Positions 7,732 through 16,102 of a stretch of 64,000 bases of DNA are shown one piece after another. The stretch comes from Qipengyuania gaetbuli (GTDB taxonomy: Bacteria; Pseudomonadota; Alphaproteobacteria; Sphingomonadales; Sphingomonadaceae). Position 1 is the first letter of the stretch; each line of letters starts with the position of its first letter. The stretch is taken from positions 1,860,001-1,924,000 of the forward strand of contig NZ_WTYF01000004.1 of the NCBI RefSeq assembly GCF_009827315.1, read 5' to 3'. The translations under genes were made by a program, and so were the position numbers. The notes beneath the pieces were generated by a model, which was not told the DNA's origin, did no database searches, and was given only the letters and a program-made list of their open reading frames with translations.

Positions 7732-8541
7732 TCACGCCTTGTCGAGCGCGATGTCGGGCGCGTCTTCCTGCTTCATGCCGACGACGTGATAGCCCGCATC
7801 GACATGGTGCGTCTCGCCGGTCACGCCCGATGAGAGGTCGGACAGGAAGTAGAGGCCCGATCCGCCCACGTCCTCGATCGTGACATTGCGGCGCAGGGGC
7901 GAATTGTATTCGTTCCACTTCAGGATGTAGCGGAAATCGCCGATGCCGCTCGCCGCGAGCGTCTTGATCGGCCCGGCGCTGATCGCGTTGACGCGGATGT
8001 TCTGCGGGCCGAGATCGTTGGCGAGGTACTGGACGCTGGTTTCCAGCGCGGCCTTGGCGACGCCCATCACATTGTAGTGCGGGATGACCTTTTCCGCGCC
8101 GTAATAGGTCAGCGTGAGGATGCTGCCGCCGTCGGGCATCATGTCCTTGGCGCGCTTCGCCACCGCGACCAGCGAATAGGCGGAGATGTTCATCGTCATC
8201 AGGAAGTTGTCGAGGCTGGTGTCGACATACTGCCCGCGCAGCTCGCTCTTGTCGGAGAAGCCGATCGCGTGGACGACGAAATCGATAGTTTCCCAGCGTC
8301 CCTTCAGCGTGTCGAAGGCGCGGTCCAGTGCGTCCATGTCCGAGACGTCGCATTCGAACACGAAATCGCTGCCTAGCTGTTCCGCCAGTGGGTCGACGCG
8401 CTTCTTCAGCGCCTCGCCCTGGTAGGAGAAGGCCATTTCCGCACCCTGTTCGTGCAGCTTCTTCGCAATCCCCCAGGCCAGCGACTTGTCGTTGGCGAGC
8501 CCCATGATGAGCCCCCGCTTGCCTGCCATCAGTCCGCTCAT
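7732..8541 (-). CDS. fabI: enoyl-[acyl-carrier-protein] reductase (NADH)
   Basis: FabI performs the last step of each fatty-acid elongation round. It is an SDR of 269 residues with the FabI-type Y-x6-K arrangement: Tyr156 and Lys163 in HYNVMGVAK, plus Tyr147, nearly the numbering of the E. coli enzyme. The nucleotide-binding N-terminus is GLIMGLANDKSLAWGIA. It is the last gene of a minus-strand set dnaJ-like/yihY/fabI and overlaps the yihY end by 4 nt. Confidence 0.96.
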   Translation of the reverse strand: MSGLMAGKRGLIMGLANDKSLAWGIAKKLHEQGAEMAFSYQGEALKKRVDPLAEQLGSDFVFECDVSDMDALDRAFDTLKGRWETIDFVVHAIGFSDKSELRGQYVDTSLDNFLMTMNISAYSLVAVAKRAKDMMPDGGSILTLTYYGAEKVIPHYNVMGVAKAALETSVQYLANDLGPQNIRVNAISAGPIKTLAASGIGDFRYILKWNEYNSPLRRNVTIEDVGGSGLYFLSDLSSGVTGETHHVDAGYHVVGMKQEDAPDIALDKA

Positions 8542-9557
8542 GTTGCGTCCTTCTCTTCCGTCTGTTTGCGTTCCGCGCCCCTGCGCCGGTCGTCTTCCTG
8601 GCCGACCTTGTTGATTTCCTCTTCCGGGGTTTCGGCAAGGGCCGCGTTGAGTTCCGCGCCGATAACCACACCGAGGCCGACAAGCCAGAAAAAGAACAGC
8701 GCGATCATGATCCCGGCAAGGCTGCCGTAGGTGAGGTTATAGGTGAAGAAGCTGCGCAGCACGACCGGCAGCCAGGTGGTGACGAGGATCCACCACAGCG
8801 TCGTGAACAGCACGCCCGGCCATTTGGGATAGCGCCTGTGGCGATAGCGCGAGGGCGTGAGCGAATAGAACAGCATGTAGAGCGAGCCGAACAGGCCGAG
8901 TGCGGGCAGGATGCGCGACAGCTGCAAATCCACCACGCGGTTCATCAGCTGCGGGAAATAGGCCTCGATCACCTGCTGCGCGGCGCCGATGACGACCTGC
9001 GCAAGCAGCGAGAGCATCAGCAGCATCACCGCTGCAAGGATCACCCCGCTGGAAAAGATGCGGTACTTCCAGAAAGCCTTGGTCATGCGCGTGCCGTATG
9101 CACGGCGCAGGATGTCGCGGATCGTCTCGACCAGGCTTCCGACCGTCCAAAGTCCGACGGCCGCGCCTGCCCAGAGCAGCCAGCCGCTGCGTGCTTCGAT
9201 CACGTCGCGCGCGACCGGCTCGATCACATTGCCGACCACGGGTGGCAGGGCGACCAGCACGGCATTGATGGTGGCGGCGCGTTCGGCCTCCTCCCCGAAC
9301 AGCGAGAACAGCGCCGAGCCGAGAATGAAGAAGGGGAAGATCGACAGCATCGCCAGATAGGCAAGGTTGCCGGCATGGATGAAGCCGTCGTTGAACGTGC
9401 CGACGACCGTGCGCTTCACCACTTCGAAGGCCCGCGTGCCCGGACCGACCCTGCGGGCGACTTCCCCGCGCAACGTCTGGGCTTCCCGCCGCCGCGCCTC
9501 GGGAGAGAGCGAGTGGATCTCGCGCTCTTCGGGCTGGGGAAGCGTCGGATGTCTCAA
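8538..9557 (-). CDS. YihY/BrkB-family inner-membrane protein
   Basis: This is an integral membrane protein of the YihY/virulence factor BrkB family (older annotations call it RNase BN, wrongly). Its molecular function is not established. After a 45-residue charged N-terminus come about six hydrophobic segments, with the family pattern GNLAYLAMLSIFPF and the late YGSLAGIMIALFFFWLVGLG followed by the GAELNA element. The C-terminus is a charged tail rich in E, K and R. Six nucleotides separate it from the upstream J-protein gene, and it overlaps fabI (ATGA). Confidence 0.9.
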   Translation of the reverse strand: MRHPTLPQPEEREIHSLSPEARRREAQTLRGEVARRVGPGTRAFEVVKRTVVGTFNDGFIHAGNLAYLAMLSIFPFFILGSALFSLFGEEAERAATINAVLVALPPVVGNVIEPVARDVIEARSGWLLWAGAAVGLWTVGSLVETIRDILRRAYGTRMTKAFWKYRIFSSGVILAAVMLLMLSLLAQVVIGAAQQVIEAYFPQLMNRVVDLQLSRILPALGLFGSLYMLFYSLTPSRYRHRRYPKWPGVLFTTLWWILVTTWLPVVLRSFFTYNLTYGSLAGIMIALFFFWLVGLGVVIGAELNAALAETPEEEINKVGQEDDRRRGAERKQTEEKDAT

Positions 9558-9563
9558 GCGGCC

Positions 9564-10502
9564 TTACACCCCGAGTTTGCTGCGTGGGTCGCTTTCGTCC
9601 TTCCACCCGTCGAGCCGCTTGGCAAGCTCGTCCATGTCGGCAGGCAGCTGGATTTCCAGCGTGACGAGCTGGTCGCCGCGCGTCCCGTCCTTCTTGGTGA
9701 AGCCCTTGCCCTTGAGGCGCAGCACGGTGCCGCCGCTGGTCCCGGGCTTGATCGTCATCATCACCGGGCCATCCACCGTGGGCACGCGCACCTTGCCGCC
9801 GCCGACCGCCTCGTCGAGCGTGATCGGCAGGTCGAAGCGCACGTCGAAGCCTTCGCGGCGGTAGAGCTTGTGGCTGTCGATGCGGATGGTGACGAGCCCA
9901 TCGCCCGCGCCGCCCGGACCCTGTTCGCCCTTGCCCTTGAGGCGCATCTGGGTGCCGTCTTCCAGCCCCTTCGGCAGCTTCAGGTCGATCGTCTTGCCAT
10001 CGGCCAGCGTGATGCGCTGGTCGCGCAGCGAGGCCGCGTCGGTGAACGGCACGCGCAGCGTATAGGCGATGTCGGCGCCCTTGCGCGGCGGCGGGGGGCG
10101 CCGTCCGCCGAAAGGATCGGCGCGCCCGCGTGTGCCGGCCCGGCCGCCGCCGAACAGGCCGTCGAAAATATCGCCGAGATCGACGCCGTCATTGCCGAAG
10201 CCCTGGAAATCCTCTGCCCGGAAGCCGCGCTGGCCGCCGCCTGGATGGCCGCCGAAGCCGCCGCCGAAGGGATTGGTCGGATTCCCGTCCGCGTCGATTT
10301 CACCGCGGTCGAAACGGGCGCGCTTGTCCTTGTCGGACAGCAGGTCATACGCATTGGTGACTTCCGAGAACCGCTCGGCAGCCTTGGGATTGTCCTTGTT
10401 GCGGTCTGGGTGCAGCTCCTTGGCGAGCTTGCGATAGGCGCTCTTGATGTCCTGTTCGGACGCGGAACGGGTGACGCCAAGGATGGAGTATGGATCGGCC
10501 AT
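9564..10502 (-). CDS. CbpA-like DnaJ-class co-chaperone
   Basis: This Hsp40 stimulates DnaK ATPase. The J domain occupies residues 1-70 with HPD at 31-33. A Gly/Phe-rich linker follows (about 75-140, with GGGFGGHPGGG), then two beta-sandwich substrate-binding domains. The four CxxCxGxG zinc repeats of true DnaJ are absent, so it is a class II (CbpA/DjlA-independent) protein of 312 residues. A Pro/Arg-rich patch (GGRRPPPPRKG) precedes the C-terminal domains. First gene of the dnaJ-like/yihY/fabI set. Confidence 0.93.
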   Translation of the reverse strand: MADPYSILGVTRSASEQDIKSAYRKLAKELHPDRNKDNPKAAERFSEVTNAYDLLSDKDKRARFDRGEIDADGNPTNPFGGGFGGHPGGGQRGFRAEDFQGFGNDGVDLGDIFDGLFGGGRAGTRGRADPFGGRRPPPPRKGADIAYTLRVPFTDAASLRDQRITLADGKTIDLKLPKGLEDGTQMRLKGKGEQGPGGAGDGLVTIRIDSHKLYRREGFDVRFDLPITLDEAVGGGKVRVPTVDGPVMMTIKPGTSGGTVLRLKGKGFTKKDGTRGDQLVTLEIQLPADMDELAKRLDGWKDESDPRSKLGV

Positions 10503-10566
10503 TGCGTGTTAGCTAGGTGCAACACTCGCGCCGCGCAAGCGGCGAGGCTTTCCTACGCGCGGCACT

Positions 10567-10602
10567 GGGGTTAGGGAGCAGGTCATGCATGGTCCCAACC
10601 CC
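10567..10602 (+). other. stem-loop in the divergent gap upstream of pdxH
   Basis: GGGGTT, a bulged A, and GGGA pair with TCCC and AACCCC around a 15-nt loop. Two further small hairpin candidates follow (CTTCG/CGAAG at 10602-10618, CATTT/AAATG at about 10625-10643), then a GC-rich tract ending in CTTTTT at about 10660. The 205-nt gap between divergent genes therefore looks like structured RNA, perhaps a leader of pdxH or a small RNA. I cannot match it to a known class. Confidence 0.35.
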
Positions 10603-10707
10603 TTCGCGATGCACGAAGTTCCGCCATTTTGCGGGCGAAATGCCGGGGCGGGGCTTTTTGTGGCAGGACCGTGTTCCATCTGTTCCAAGCTGTAGGATTG
10701 CCGCCTG

Positions 10708-11331
10708 ATGAGTGAAGCGACCAGCGCCATCCCCGTAACCGACCCCTTCGCCCTGTTCGAGGAGTGGTTCGGCGAGGCCAGGGCGAGCGAGCCGAACGAT
10801 CCCAACGCCATGGCGCTGGCCACGGCGAATGCGGACGGCATGCCATCGGTGCGCATGGTACTGCTGAAGGGCCACGGCAGCCAGTGGGGTGAAGGCGGCG
10901 GCTTCGTGTTCTACACCAACGCCGAAAGCCGCAAGGGCGAGGAAATCCGCGCCAACATGCGCGCCTCGCTGCTGTTCCACTGGAAGAGCCTGCGCCGCCA
11001 GATCCGCATCGAAGGCCCGCTGACCGAAGTGACCAGCGAGCAGGCCGACGCCTACTTCCATTCGCGCCCGCGCGTCTCGCAGATCGGTTCGGCCGCCAGC
11101 GACCAGTCGCGCCCGCTGGCCGACCGGCGGGTCTATCTCGACCGCGTCGCCGCGCTGGAGGAACGCTATCCGGAAGGCGACATCCCGCGCCCTCCGCACT
11201 GGACCGGCTTCCTACTGACCCCGCTCGCCATCGAGTTCTGGCGCGATCGCGAGTTTCGCCTCCACGATCGCCGCCGCTTCACGCGCGCATCGGCAAGCGA
11301 GGCGTGGTCGAACACGCTGCTCTACCCGTGA
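10708..11331 (+). CDS. pdxH: pyridoxamine 5'-phosphate oxidase
   Basis: PdxH oxidises PNP/PMP to pyridoxal phosphate using FMN and O2. The 207 residues carry the FMN-binding split-barrel core (P-S-V-R-M-V-L-L-KG, GFVFYTNAESRKG, LLFHWKSLRRQIRIEG) and the C-terminal signature FWRDREFRLHDRRRF near W-S-N-T-L-L-YP. It begins an operon with a CDF transporter and a PhzF gene, joined by GTGA overlaps (11328-11331 and 12260-12263). Confidence 0.96.
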   Translation: MSEATSAIPVTDPFALFEEWFGEARASEPNDPNAMALATANADGMPSVRMVLLKGHGSQWGEGGGFVFYTNAESRKGEEIRANMRASLLFHWKSLRRQIRIEGPLTEVTSEQADAYFHSRPRVSQIGSAASDQSRPLADRRVYLDRVAALEERYPEGDIPRPPHWTGFLLTPLAIEFWRDREFRLHDRRRFTRASASEAWSNTLLYP

Positions 11332-12263
11332 GCGAGGATCGCGCCCGCCTTGCCCGTTCGGCCGCACTGGCATCGATCAGCGTTGCCGTGGTGCTGGTCG
11401 CGCTCAAGACCTGGGCGAGCTGGAAGACCGGCTCGACCGCCATGCTCGGCAGCCTTGCCGATTCGGCGCTCGACCTCATCGCCAGCTTCGCCACGCTGAC
11501 CGGCGTGTGGATCGCCTCGCAGCCGGCCGACGAGGACCACCGCTTCGGTCACGGCAAGGCAGAGGCGCTTGCCGCCATCTTCCAGGTCATGCTGATCGCG
11601 CTCTCGGCCTTCGGCATCGCGATCCGCGCCATCATGCAGTTCGCCGGCGGGCAGGGGACCGAGGCCGCGGCAGAGGGTATCGGCGTATCGCTGGTCGCCA
11701 TTGCGCTGACCTTCGCGTTGCTCGGCTGGCAGCGCTACGTCATGCGCCGCACGCGCAGCCTCGCGATCCAGACAGACCATTTGCACTACAAGTCCGACCT
11801 GTTCCTGAACCTCGCTGTGATCGCGGCGCTGGCGCTCGACCAGATGGCCGGGTTGACGGGTGCGGACCCCGCTTTCGGCCTCGCCATTGCCGCGTGGCTT
11901 GGCTGGGGCGCCTTCACAGCCGCGCGCGCCGCGGTGGACGATCTGATGGACCGCGAATGGCCGGAAGAGAAACGCCTCGCCTTCATTGAAGCGGCGGCTC
12001 GGCATCCGGAGCTGTCCAAGCTCCACGACCTGCGCACCCGCACCAGCGGGCACCGCGACTTCGTCCAGTTCCACGTCGACCTGCCGGGCGACATGACGGT
12101 GGAGGAAGCGCACGACATCATCGAGCGGGTGGAGGCAGACCTGTGCCGCCAGTTCCCCGACATGGAACTGCTCATCCACATCGATCCCGAAGGCCATGTT
12201 GACGAGCCGGGCAACCCGCTGGCCGAGGAAAACGAGTTTAAGCGGCTGGAGAACGGCAAGTGA
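11328..12263 (+). CDS. cation diffusion facilitator (FieF/CzcD type)
   Basis: This divalent-metal/proton antiporter of the inner membrane has six hydrophobic segments and a cytoplasmic C-terminal dimerisation domain. Metal-site motifs are LADSALDL in TM2, HRFGHGKAEA after TM3 and TDHLHYKSD in TM5, matching Zn/Fe exporters of the FieF type. A GTG at 11328 overlapping the pdxH stop gives 311 residues and is preferred over a GTG at 11304 that lies inside pdxH. Substrate (Zn, Fe or Cd) cannot be decided from sequence. Confidence 0.93.
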   Translation: MSEDRARLARSAALASISVAVVLVALKTWASWKTGSTAMLGSLADSALDLIASFATLTGVWIASQPADEDHRFGHGKAEALAAIFQVMLIALSAFGIAIRAIMQFAGGQGTEAAAEGIGVSLVAIALTFALLGWQRYVMRRTRSLAIQTDHLHYKSDLFLNLAVIAALALDQMAGLTGADPAFGLAIAAWLGWGAFTAARAAVDDLMDREWPEEKRLAFIEAAARHPELSKLHDLRTRTSGHRDFVQFHVDLPGDMTVEEAHDIIERVEADLCRQFPDMELLIHIDPEGHVDEPGNPLAEENEFKRLENGK

Positions 12264-13063
12264 CCACCATCCCATACTGGCATGTCGACGCCTTTGCCGA
12301 TGCGCCCTTTCGCGGCAACCAGGCCGCGGTGATGCCGCTGGACCAGTGGCTGCCCGACGAGGTGCTTCAGGCCATCGGCGAAGAGAACGCCTTTGCCGAA
12401 ACCGCCTTCATCATCCCCGATGCGAGCGGGGCAGCGGATTACGAGCTGCGCTGGTTCACTCCAACAGAAGAGGTTCGCCTGTGCGGTCATGCGACGCTCG
12501 CCAGCGGTCATGTCGTGCTGTCGCAAAGCGGCGGCGAGCGGGTGACCTTCCGCACGCGCCACGCCGGTATCCTCGAAGTGCGCCGCGCAGGGGACGGTTA
12601 CGAGCTGGCCTTGCCGCTGATCCGCACCGAGCCCGGCGAATGGGCGGAGGCGGTTGCCTTTCTGGGTGCCGAGCCTGCCGAGGTCTGGCTCAGCCCGGAC
12701 CGCTACGGCGTCTACCGTTTCGACACGGAAGAGGCGGTGCGCGCGCTCGACCCCGACATGCGCGGGCTTCGCGCGCTGGGGAACGACCAGTTCATCTGCA
12801 CGGCGCGCGGGCGCGATACCGATGTCGTCAGCCGCGTCTTCGTGCCGGGCGGCGGAGTGGACGAGGACAGCTTTACCGGCTCGGCCCATGCGGCGCTGAC
12901 CTATTACTGGAGCGAGCAATTGGGCCGCGACAGCTTCACCGCCTTCCAGGCCTCGCAGCGCGGGGGCCATGCGACCTGCCGACGCGAGGGCGAACAGGCG
13001 TGGCTTGGCGGGGCCTGCGTGACGGTGGTGAAGGGCGAGTTCTACCTGCCTTCGGCGGGGTAG
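12260..13063 (+). CDS. PhzF-family isomerase/epimerase-like protein
   Basis: PhzF folds resemble diaminopimelate epimerase, and the phenazine member isomerises DHHA. Most bacterial homologues have unknown substrates. Visible features are FRGNQAAV, the catalytic Glu47 (AETAF), LRWFTPTEEVRLCGHATLA and the second-half D-E-D-S-F-T-GSAHAAL loop. There are no phenazine genes nearby, so phenazine synthesis is unlikely. GTG start in a GTGA overlap with the CDF gene. The 3' end overlaps the convergent serine hydrolase by 22 nt. Confidence 0.92.
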   Translation: MTTIPYWHVDAFADAPFRGNQAAVMPLDQWLPDEVLQAIGEENAFAETAFIIPDASGAADYELRWFTPTEEVRLCGHATLASGHVVLSQSGGERVTFRTRHAGILEVRRAGDGYELALPLIRTEPGEWAEAVAFLGAEPAEVWLSPDRYGVYRFDTEEAVRALDPDMRGLRALGNDQFICTARGRDTDVVSRVFVPGGGVDEDSFTGSAHAALTYYWSEQLGRDSFTAFQASQRGGHATCRREGEQAWLGGACVTVVKGEFYLPSAG

Positions 13064-14175
13064 AGTTCGACCACGTCCGCCAGCTGCTGCAGCATGGCCT
13101 TGCGCTCTTCGGCATTGGAATGGCCGAGGCGCACCACGGTCAGCCCCTGTTCGGGCGACACGAAGACGTACTGGCCCATGTGCCCGATCATCGAAAAGGC
13201 GCTGTGCGGCGCGCGGTCGGGGAAGAGCGGGTGCTCCGGTTCGCCATTGGGGCGGTTGAGCCAAGTCTGGAGGCCGTAATGCGGGCTCTTCGGGCTGGGC
13301 TTCACCATCTCGGCGACCCAGCTGCGCGGCAGCAGCTGCTCGCCCCGGTGCGAGCCCTTGAGGCGCATCAGCTCGCCCAGCTTCGCCCAGTCGCGTGCCG
13401 TCGCGTGCATCAGGCTGCCGCCGATCAGCGTGCCCGACCGGTCGAATTCGAGGGTCATGGAATCCATGCCCAGCTGGTCGAACAGGCGGGCGTGGAGATA
13501 GTCGCTCACCGCGCGGCGGCGCGCTTCGGGATCGCTGCTCTCGGTCAGCGTGCGCGCGGCGATGTCGGCGAGGATGACCGTGGTGTTCGAGGAGTATTCG
13601 AACTTCGCCCCGGGCTCGGCTTCGGGCGGCTGGGCAGTGGCATAGTCCGCCATGTCGTCGCGCCCGTCGAGGAAGAGCATACGCACCTCGCCGCTCTCGT
13701 AGGGCGGGTCGCCAGCCTCGGTATGCTCCAGTCCGCTGCGCATCTGGAGCAGGTGGCGCAGGGTGATGTCGGCGCGCGGGTCGCCGCTGCGCTGCCAGCG
13801 CGGGACCGGAGCAGGCGCATCGAGGCGCAGCAGGCCGTCGCCGACCAGCTGGCCGATCATCATGGCAGTGACCGTCTTGGCCATCGACCAACTGACGAAC
13901 CGGGTGTCGGCATCGTAGTCCTCCCCATAACGTTCGGCCGCGATCTTGCCGTCCTTCATGACGATCAGCGCGCGCGTTTCGCCAAGGCCTTCCATGGTGA
14001 AGAGATCGTCCACCTCGCGCGCCAGCGCCTTCGCCGGAGCGCCGGCGTTCTCGGTCACCGCGGCCACCGCTTCCTCGCTCAGCGGCGGTTCCTCGGCAGG
14101 ACCAGGCGAACCGCATGCGGCAAGGCTTGTGGCGGCAAGGGTAAGGACGATAAGGGAGCGCGACCGCAAATTCAT
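13042..14175 (-). CDS. beta-lactamase-fold serine hydrolase lipoprotein
   Basis: This penicillin-binding-protein/class C beta-lactamase-like hydrolase has the nucleophile in S97-M-A-K100, the Tyr motif Y194-S-S-N197 and an H-M-G near the C-terminus replacing KTG. It starts MNLRSRSLIVL with a lipobox ending Cys21, so it should be a lipid-anchored periplasmic protein. The frame is open for 53 codons upstream, but only the ATG at 14175 exposes the lipobox. Substrate is unknown; esterase or peptidase activity is more likely than antibiotic resistance. Divergent from the small membrane-protein gene by 34 nt. Confidence 0.88.
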   Translation of the reverse strand: MNLRSRSLIVLTLAATSLAACGSPGPAEEPPLSEEAVAAVTENAGAPAKALAREVDDLFTMEGLGETRALIVMKDGKIAAERYGEDYDADTRFVSWSMAKTVTAMMIGQLVGDGLLRLDAPAPVPRWQRSGDPRADITLRHLLQMRSGLEHTEAGDPPYESGEVRMLFLDGRDDMADYATAQPPEAEPGAKFEYSSNTTVILADIAARTLTESSDPEARRRAVSDYLHARLFDQLGMDSMTLEFDRSGTLIGGSLMHATARDWAKLGELMRLKGSHRGEQLLPRSWVAEMVKPSPKSPHYGLQTWLNRPNGEPEHPLFPDRAPHSAFSMIGHMGQYVFVSPEQGLTVVRLGHSNAEERKAMLQQLADVVELYPAEGR

Positions 14176-14209
14176 GGGTCTGCACTCGCACGGGGAAACC
14201 GCTGTCGCA

Positions 14210-14548
14210 ATGGCGAATAAACGCACTCTCACGTCCAGCCGCTGGCTGTGGCTCTTTGTCCTCGTCCTCGCGCTCGGCGGGGCCGCGTGGTTCGCCTGGG
14301 GCGAGGGCCTGCGCCGCACTTCGGAGGCAGGCACGGCCTATGGCGCGCATGTCGCCTGCTCGTGCCGCTATGTCTCGGGGCGCAGCCTGTCGGACTGCTC
14401 CAAGGACAAGCTGGAAGGCATGGAACTGGTCATGTTGAGCGAGGATCCCGCCGAAAAGAGCGTGACCGCCAGCATTCCGCTGATCGCCTCGGAAACCGCG
14501 ACATACCGCGAAGGCTATGGCTGCGTGCTGAAGGAATGGGAGGGCTGA
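14210..14548 (+). CDS. small single-pass membrane protein, Cys-rich
   Basis: Unrecognised 112-residue protein. A basic N-terminus (MANKRTLTSSRW) precedes one transmembrane segment (about 12-32), and the remaining ~80 residues, probably periplasmic, hold four cysteines (CSCRY, DCSKD, GYGC). The ATG at 14210 puts the hydrophobic segment near the N-terminus. An in-frame ATG upstream at about 14174 overlaps the lipoprotein start. The gene is divergent to the serine-hydrolase lipoprotein and ends in a palindrome shared with mnmA. A joint envelope function is only inferred from position. Confidence 0.75.
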   Translation: MANKRTLTSSRWLWLFVLVLALGGAAWFAWGEGLRRTSEAGTAYGAHVACSCRYVSGRSLSDCSKDKLEGMELVMLSEDPAEKSVTASIPLIASETATYREGYGCVLKEWEG

Positions 14549-14557
14549 TCAGCCCTC
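14540..14557. terminator. 18-bp palindrome spanning two convergent stop codons
   Basis: GAGGGCTGATCAGCCCTC is perfectly self-complementary. Its centre joins the TGA of the small membrane-protein gene and the TGA of mnmA (TCA on the plus strand), so both proteins end Glu-Gly. It could form a hairpin at both mRNA ends, although no T-run flanks it. Confidence 0.5.
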
Positions 14558-15715
14558 GAAGCCGGTCGTCCCGTCGATCCAGCCGCCGCCGACCACGCGT
14601 TCGCCGGCATAGATGACCGCCGCCTGCCCGGGCGCGACCCCGTATTCGGGCTGGGCGAAGCGGATGGTTGTCGCCGCCCCGCCGCCAAGCGCGCCTTCGA
14701 GCGTGACCGGTACGGGCTTGGCCAGGCTGCGCACCTTGGCCGTCAGCCCGGCGTCGGGCAGCGGGCCGATCCGGTTGGTCTCGATCAGGCGGGCAGCGGA
14801 CACGGCCAGCATCGGGCGGGGGCCGACCAGCACCTGCGCCTTGTCTGCATCGATCCCGACCACGTAGAGCGGTTCCGGCTGGCCGCCGATCTCGAGCCCG
14901 CGGCGCTGGCCGACGGTGTAGTGGATCACCCCTTGGTGGCGGCCGAGCACTTCGCCGCTCTGCGCATGGACGATATCTCCCGCGCGCCCGCCTTCGGGCC
15001 GCAGCTTCTTCACGATCTTGGCATAGTCGCCATCGGGCACGAAGCAGATGTCTTGGCTGTCGGGCTTGGCCGCATTGCGCAGGCCTGCCGCTTCGGCCAG
15101 GTCGCGCACTTCGGCCTTGGGCAGCCCGCCGAGCGGGAAGCGCAGGTAGTCGAGCTGGTCCTCGGTCGTCGCATAGAGGAAGTAGGACTGGTCGCGCGCC
15201 GGATCGAGCGCACGGTGCAGCTCCACTCCCGCCGGACCCTCGACGCGGCGCACATAGTGGCCGGTGGCGAGGCAGTCCGCCCCCAGTTCGCGCGCCATAG
15301 CGAAGAGGTCGGTGAACTTGGGCCCCATGTTGCAGCGGATGCAGGGCACGGGGGTGCGGCCTGCGAGGTATTCGTCGGCGAAGGCTTCGACCACGTCCTC
15401 GCGGAAGGCGCTTTCGTGGTCGTAGACATAGTGCGCGATGCCCAGCCGGTCGGCGACGGCACGCGCATCGGCAATATCGTCGCCCGCGCAGCAGGCGCCC
15501 TTGCGCCCGGTGGCCGTACCGAAATCGTAAAGCTGCAGCGTGATGCCGATCACTTCGGCACCGCTTTTCGCGGCCAGCGCGGCGACCACGGAGGAATCCA
15601 CCCCGCCCGACATCGCGACGACGATGCGGCATTCGCTTGCCGGGCGCGGCAGGTCGAACAGGCCGGCGGCAGACGCCGGTTCGAGGAGGCGGGATTCGGG
15701 CATGGCGCGCCCCAT
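14549..15715 (-). CDS. mnmA: tRNA-specific 2-thiouridylase
   Basis: MnmA activates U34 of tRNA Lys/Glu/Gln with ATP and inserts sulfur. The PP-loop is SGGVDSS (36-42). A Cys pair lies at C125-I-R-C128, and the second catalytic cysteine sits in [13 protein letters not shown] (about 220). The GQRRGLEIG segment and C-terminal barrel domain are typical. 388 residues. The start may be the ATG at 15715 or 15703 (MPES). Overlaps nothing, but its stop abuts that of the neighbouring gene within a palindrome. Confidence 0.96.
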   Translation of the reverse strand: MGRAMPESRLLEPASAAGLFDLPRPASECRIVVAMSGGVDSSVVAALAAKSGAEVIGITLQLYDFGTATGRKGACCAGDDIADARAVADRLGIAHYVYDHESAFREDVVEAFADEYLAGRTPVPCIRCNMGPKFTDLFAMARELGADCLATGHYVRRVEGPAGVELHRALDPARDQSYFLYATTEDQLDYLRFPLGGLPKAEVRDLAEAAGLRNAAKPDSQDICFVPDGDYAKIVKKLRPEGGRAGDIVHAQSGEVLGRHQGVIHYTVGQRRGLEIGGQPEPLYVVGIDADKAQVLVGPRPMLAVSAARLIETNRIGPLPDAGLTAKVRSLAKPVPVTLEGALGGGAATTIRFAQPEYGVAPGQAAVIYAGERVVGGGWIDGTTGFEG

Positions 15716-15780
15716 ACACGGCTTGGGGGCTTGCCTCCACCATTTACCGATTTGCGCCGCAGGCGATGCTTCACGGGTTC

Positions 15781-15788
15781 TTTACCAT
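15781..15788 (+). promoter_or_regulatory. CtrA-like half-site TTTACCAT
   Basis: TTTACCAT differs by one base from the TTAACCAT motif associated with CtrA in several alphaproteobacteria. It lies 6 nt before a DnaA box, upstream of the sciP gene pair. SciP represses CtrA activity, so a CtrA site here would make sense, but the match is imperfect. Confidence 0.3.
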
Positions 15789-15794
15789 GAGGGC

Positions 15795-15803
15795 TTATCC
15801 ACA
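15795..15803 (+). promoter_or_regulatory. consensus DnaA box TTATCCACA
   Basis: TTATCCACA is a perfect consensus DnaA box, the only one I noticed in the window. It ends 5 nt before the ATG of the small gene that abuts sciP. It could tie expression of the sciP unit to replication initiation; a chance 9-mer is also possible. Confidence 0.5.
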
Positions 15804-15808
15804 GAGGC

Positions 15809-16102
15809 ATGTTTGAGGGGCACATCAATCGTCAGGCTTTCGTCGACGGACGTGAAAGCGAGGTTTTGCAGCGGTTTCGCTGGACCGAGCTGGTTGCGCG
15901 GCTGGAAGCGACTCGCGAATTGCGCGCGGAACTCGCACGGTCTTCGGCCGGCGGGTTCGAGGCTTTCGGGGAAGCACGCCGCGAAACCTGCGACAAAGGT
16001 AAATGCGTCGGTAACCATACTGATTTAGCGCATGGCAAAGGCGAGCCGCTAAACAGGGCAGATGCCGCAGATGGTGCGGCGCATGGCGACGAAGAGAATT
16101 AG
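15809..16102 (+). CDS. small hypothetical protein directly upstream of sciP
   Basis: A 97-residue frame runs from ATG 15809 to TAG 16102, and the sciP ATG follows at 16103 with no spacer. The N-terminal half is helical and amphipathic (RQAFVDGRESEVLQRFRWTE onward). The C-terminal half is Gly/Ala/Asp-rich and ends HGDEEN. It resembles unnamed small sphingomonad proteins, from memory only. Support is the exact abutment with sciP and a coherent helical sequence. Codon bias is weaker than in the neighbours. If not real, 15716-16102 would be a 387-nt non-coding gap. Confidence 0.6.
   Translation: MFEGHINRQAFVDGRESEVLQRFRWTELVARLEATRELRAELARSSAGGFEAFGEARRETCDKGKCVGNHTDLAHGKGEPLNRADAADGAAHGDEEN

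Noticed and set aside
12196..14220. 674-residue plus-strand frame across PhzF and the serine hydrolase
   Set aside because: No domain; out of frame with PhzF and antisense to the lipoprotein.
11786..14350. 854-residue minus-strand frame over the CDF, PhzF and serine hydrolase genes
   Set aside because: Composition is arginine/alanine-rich without motifs, and the true genes in this region have complete domain signatures in other frames.
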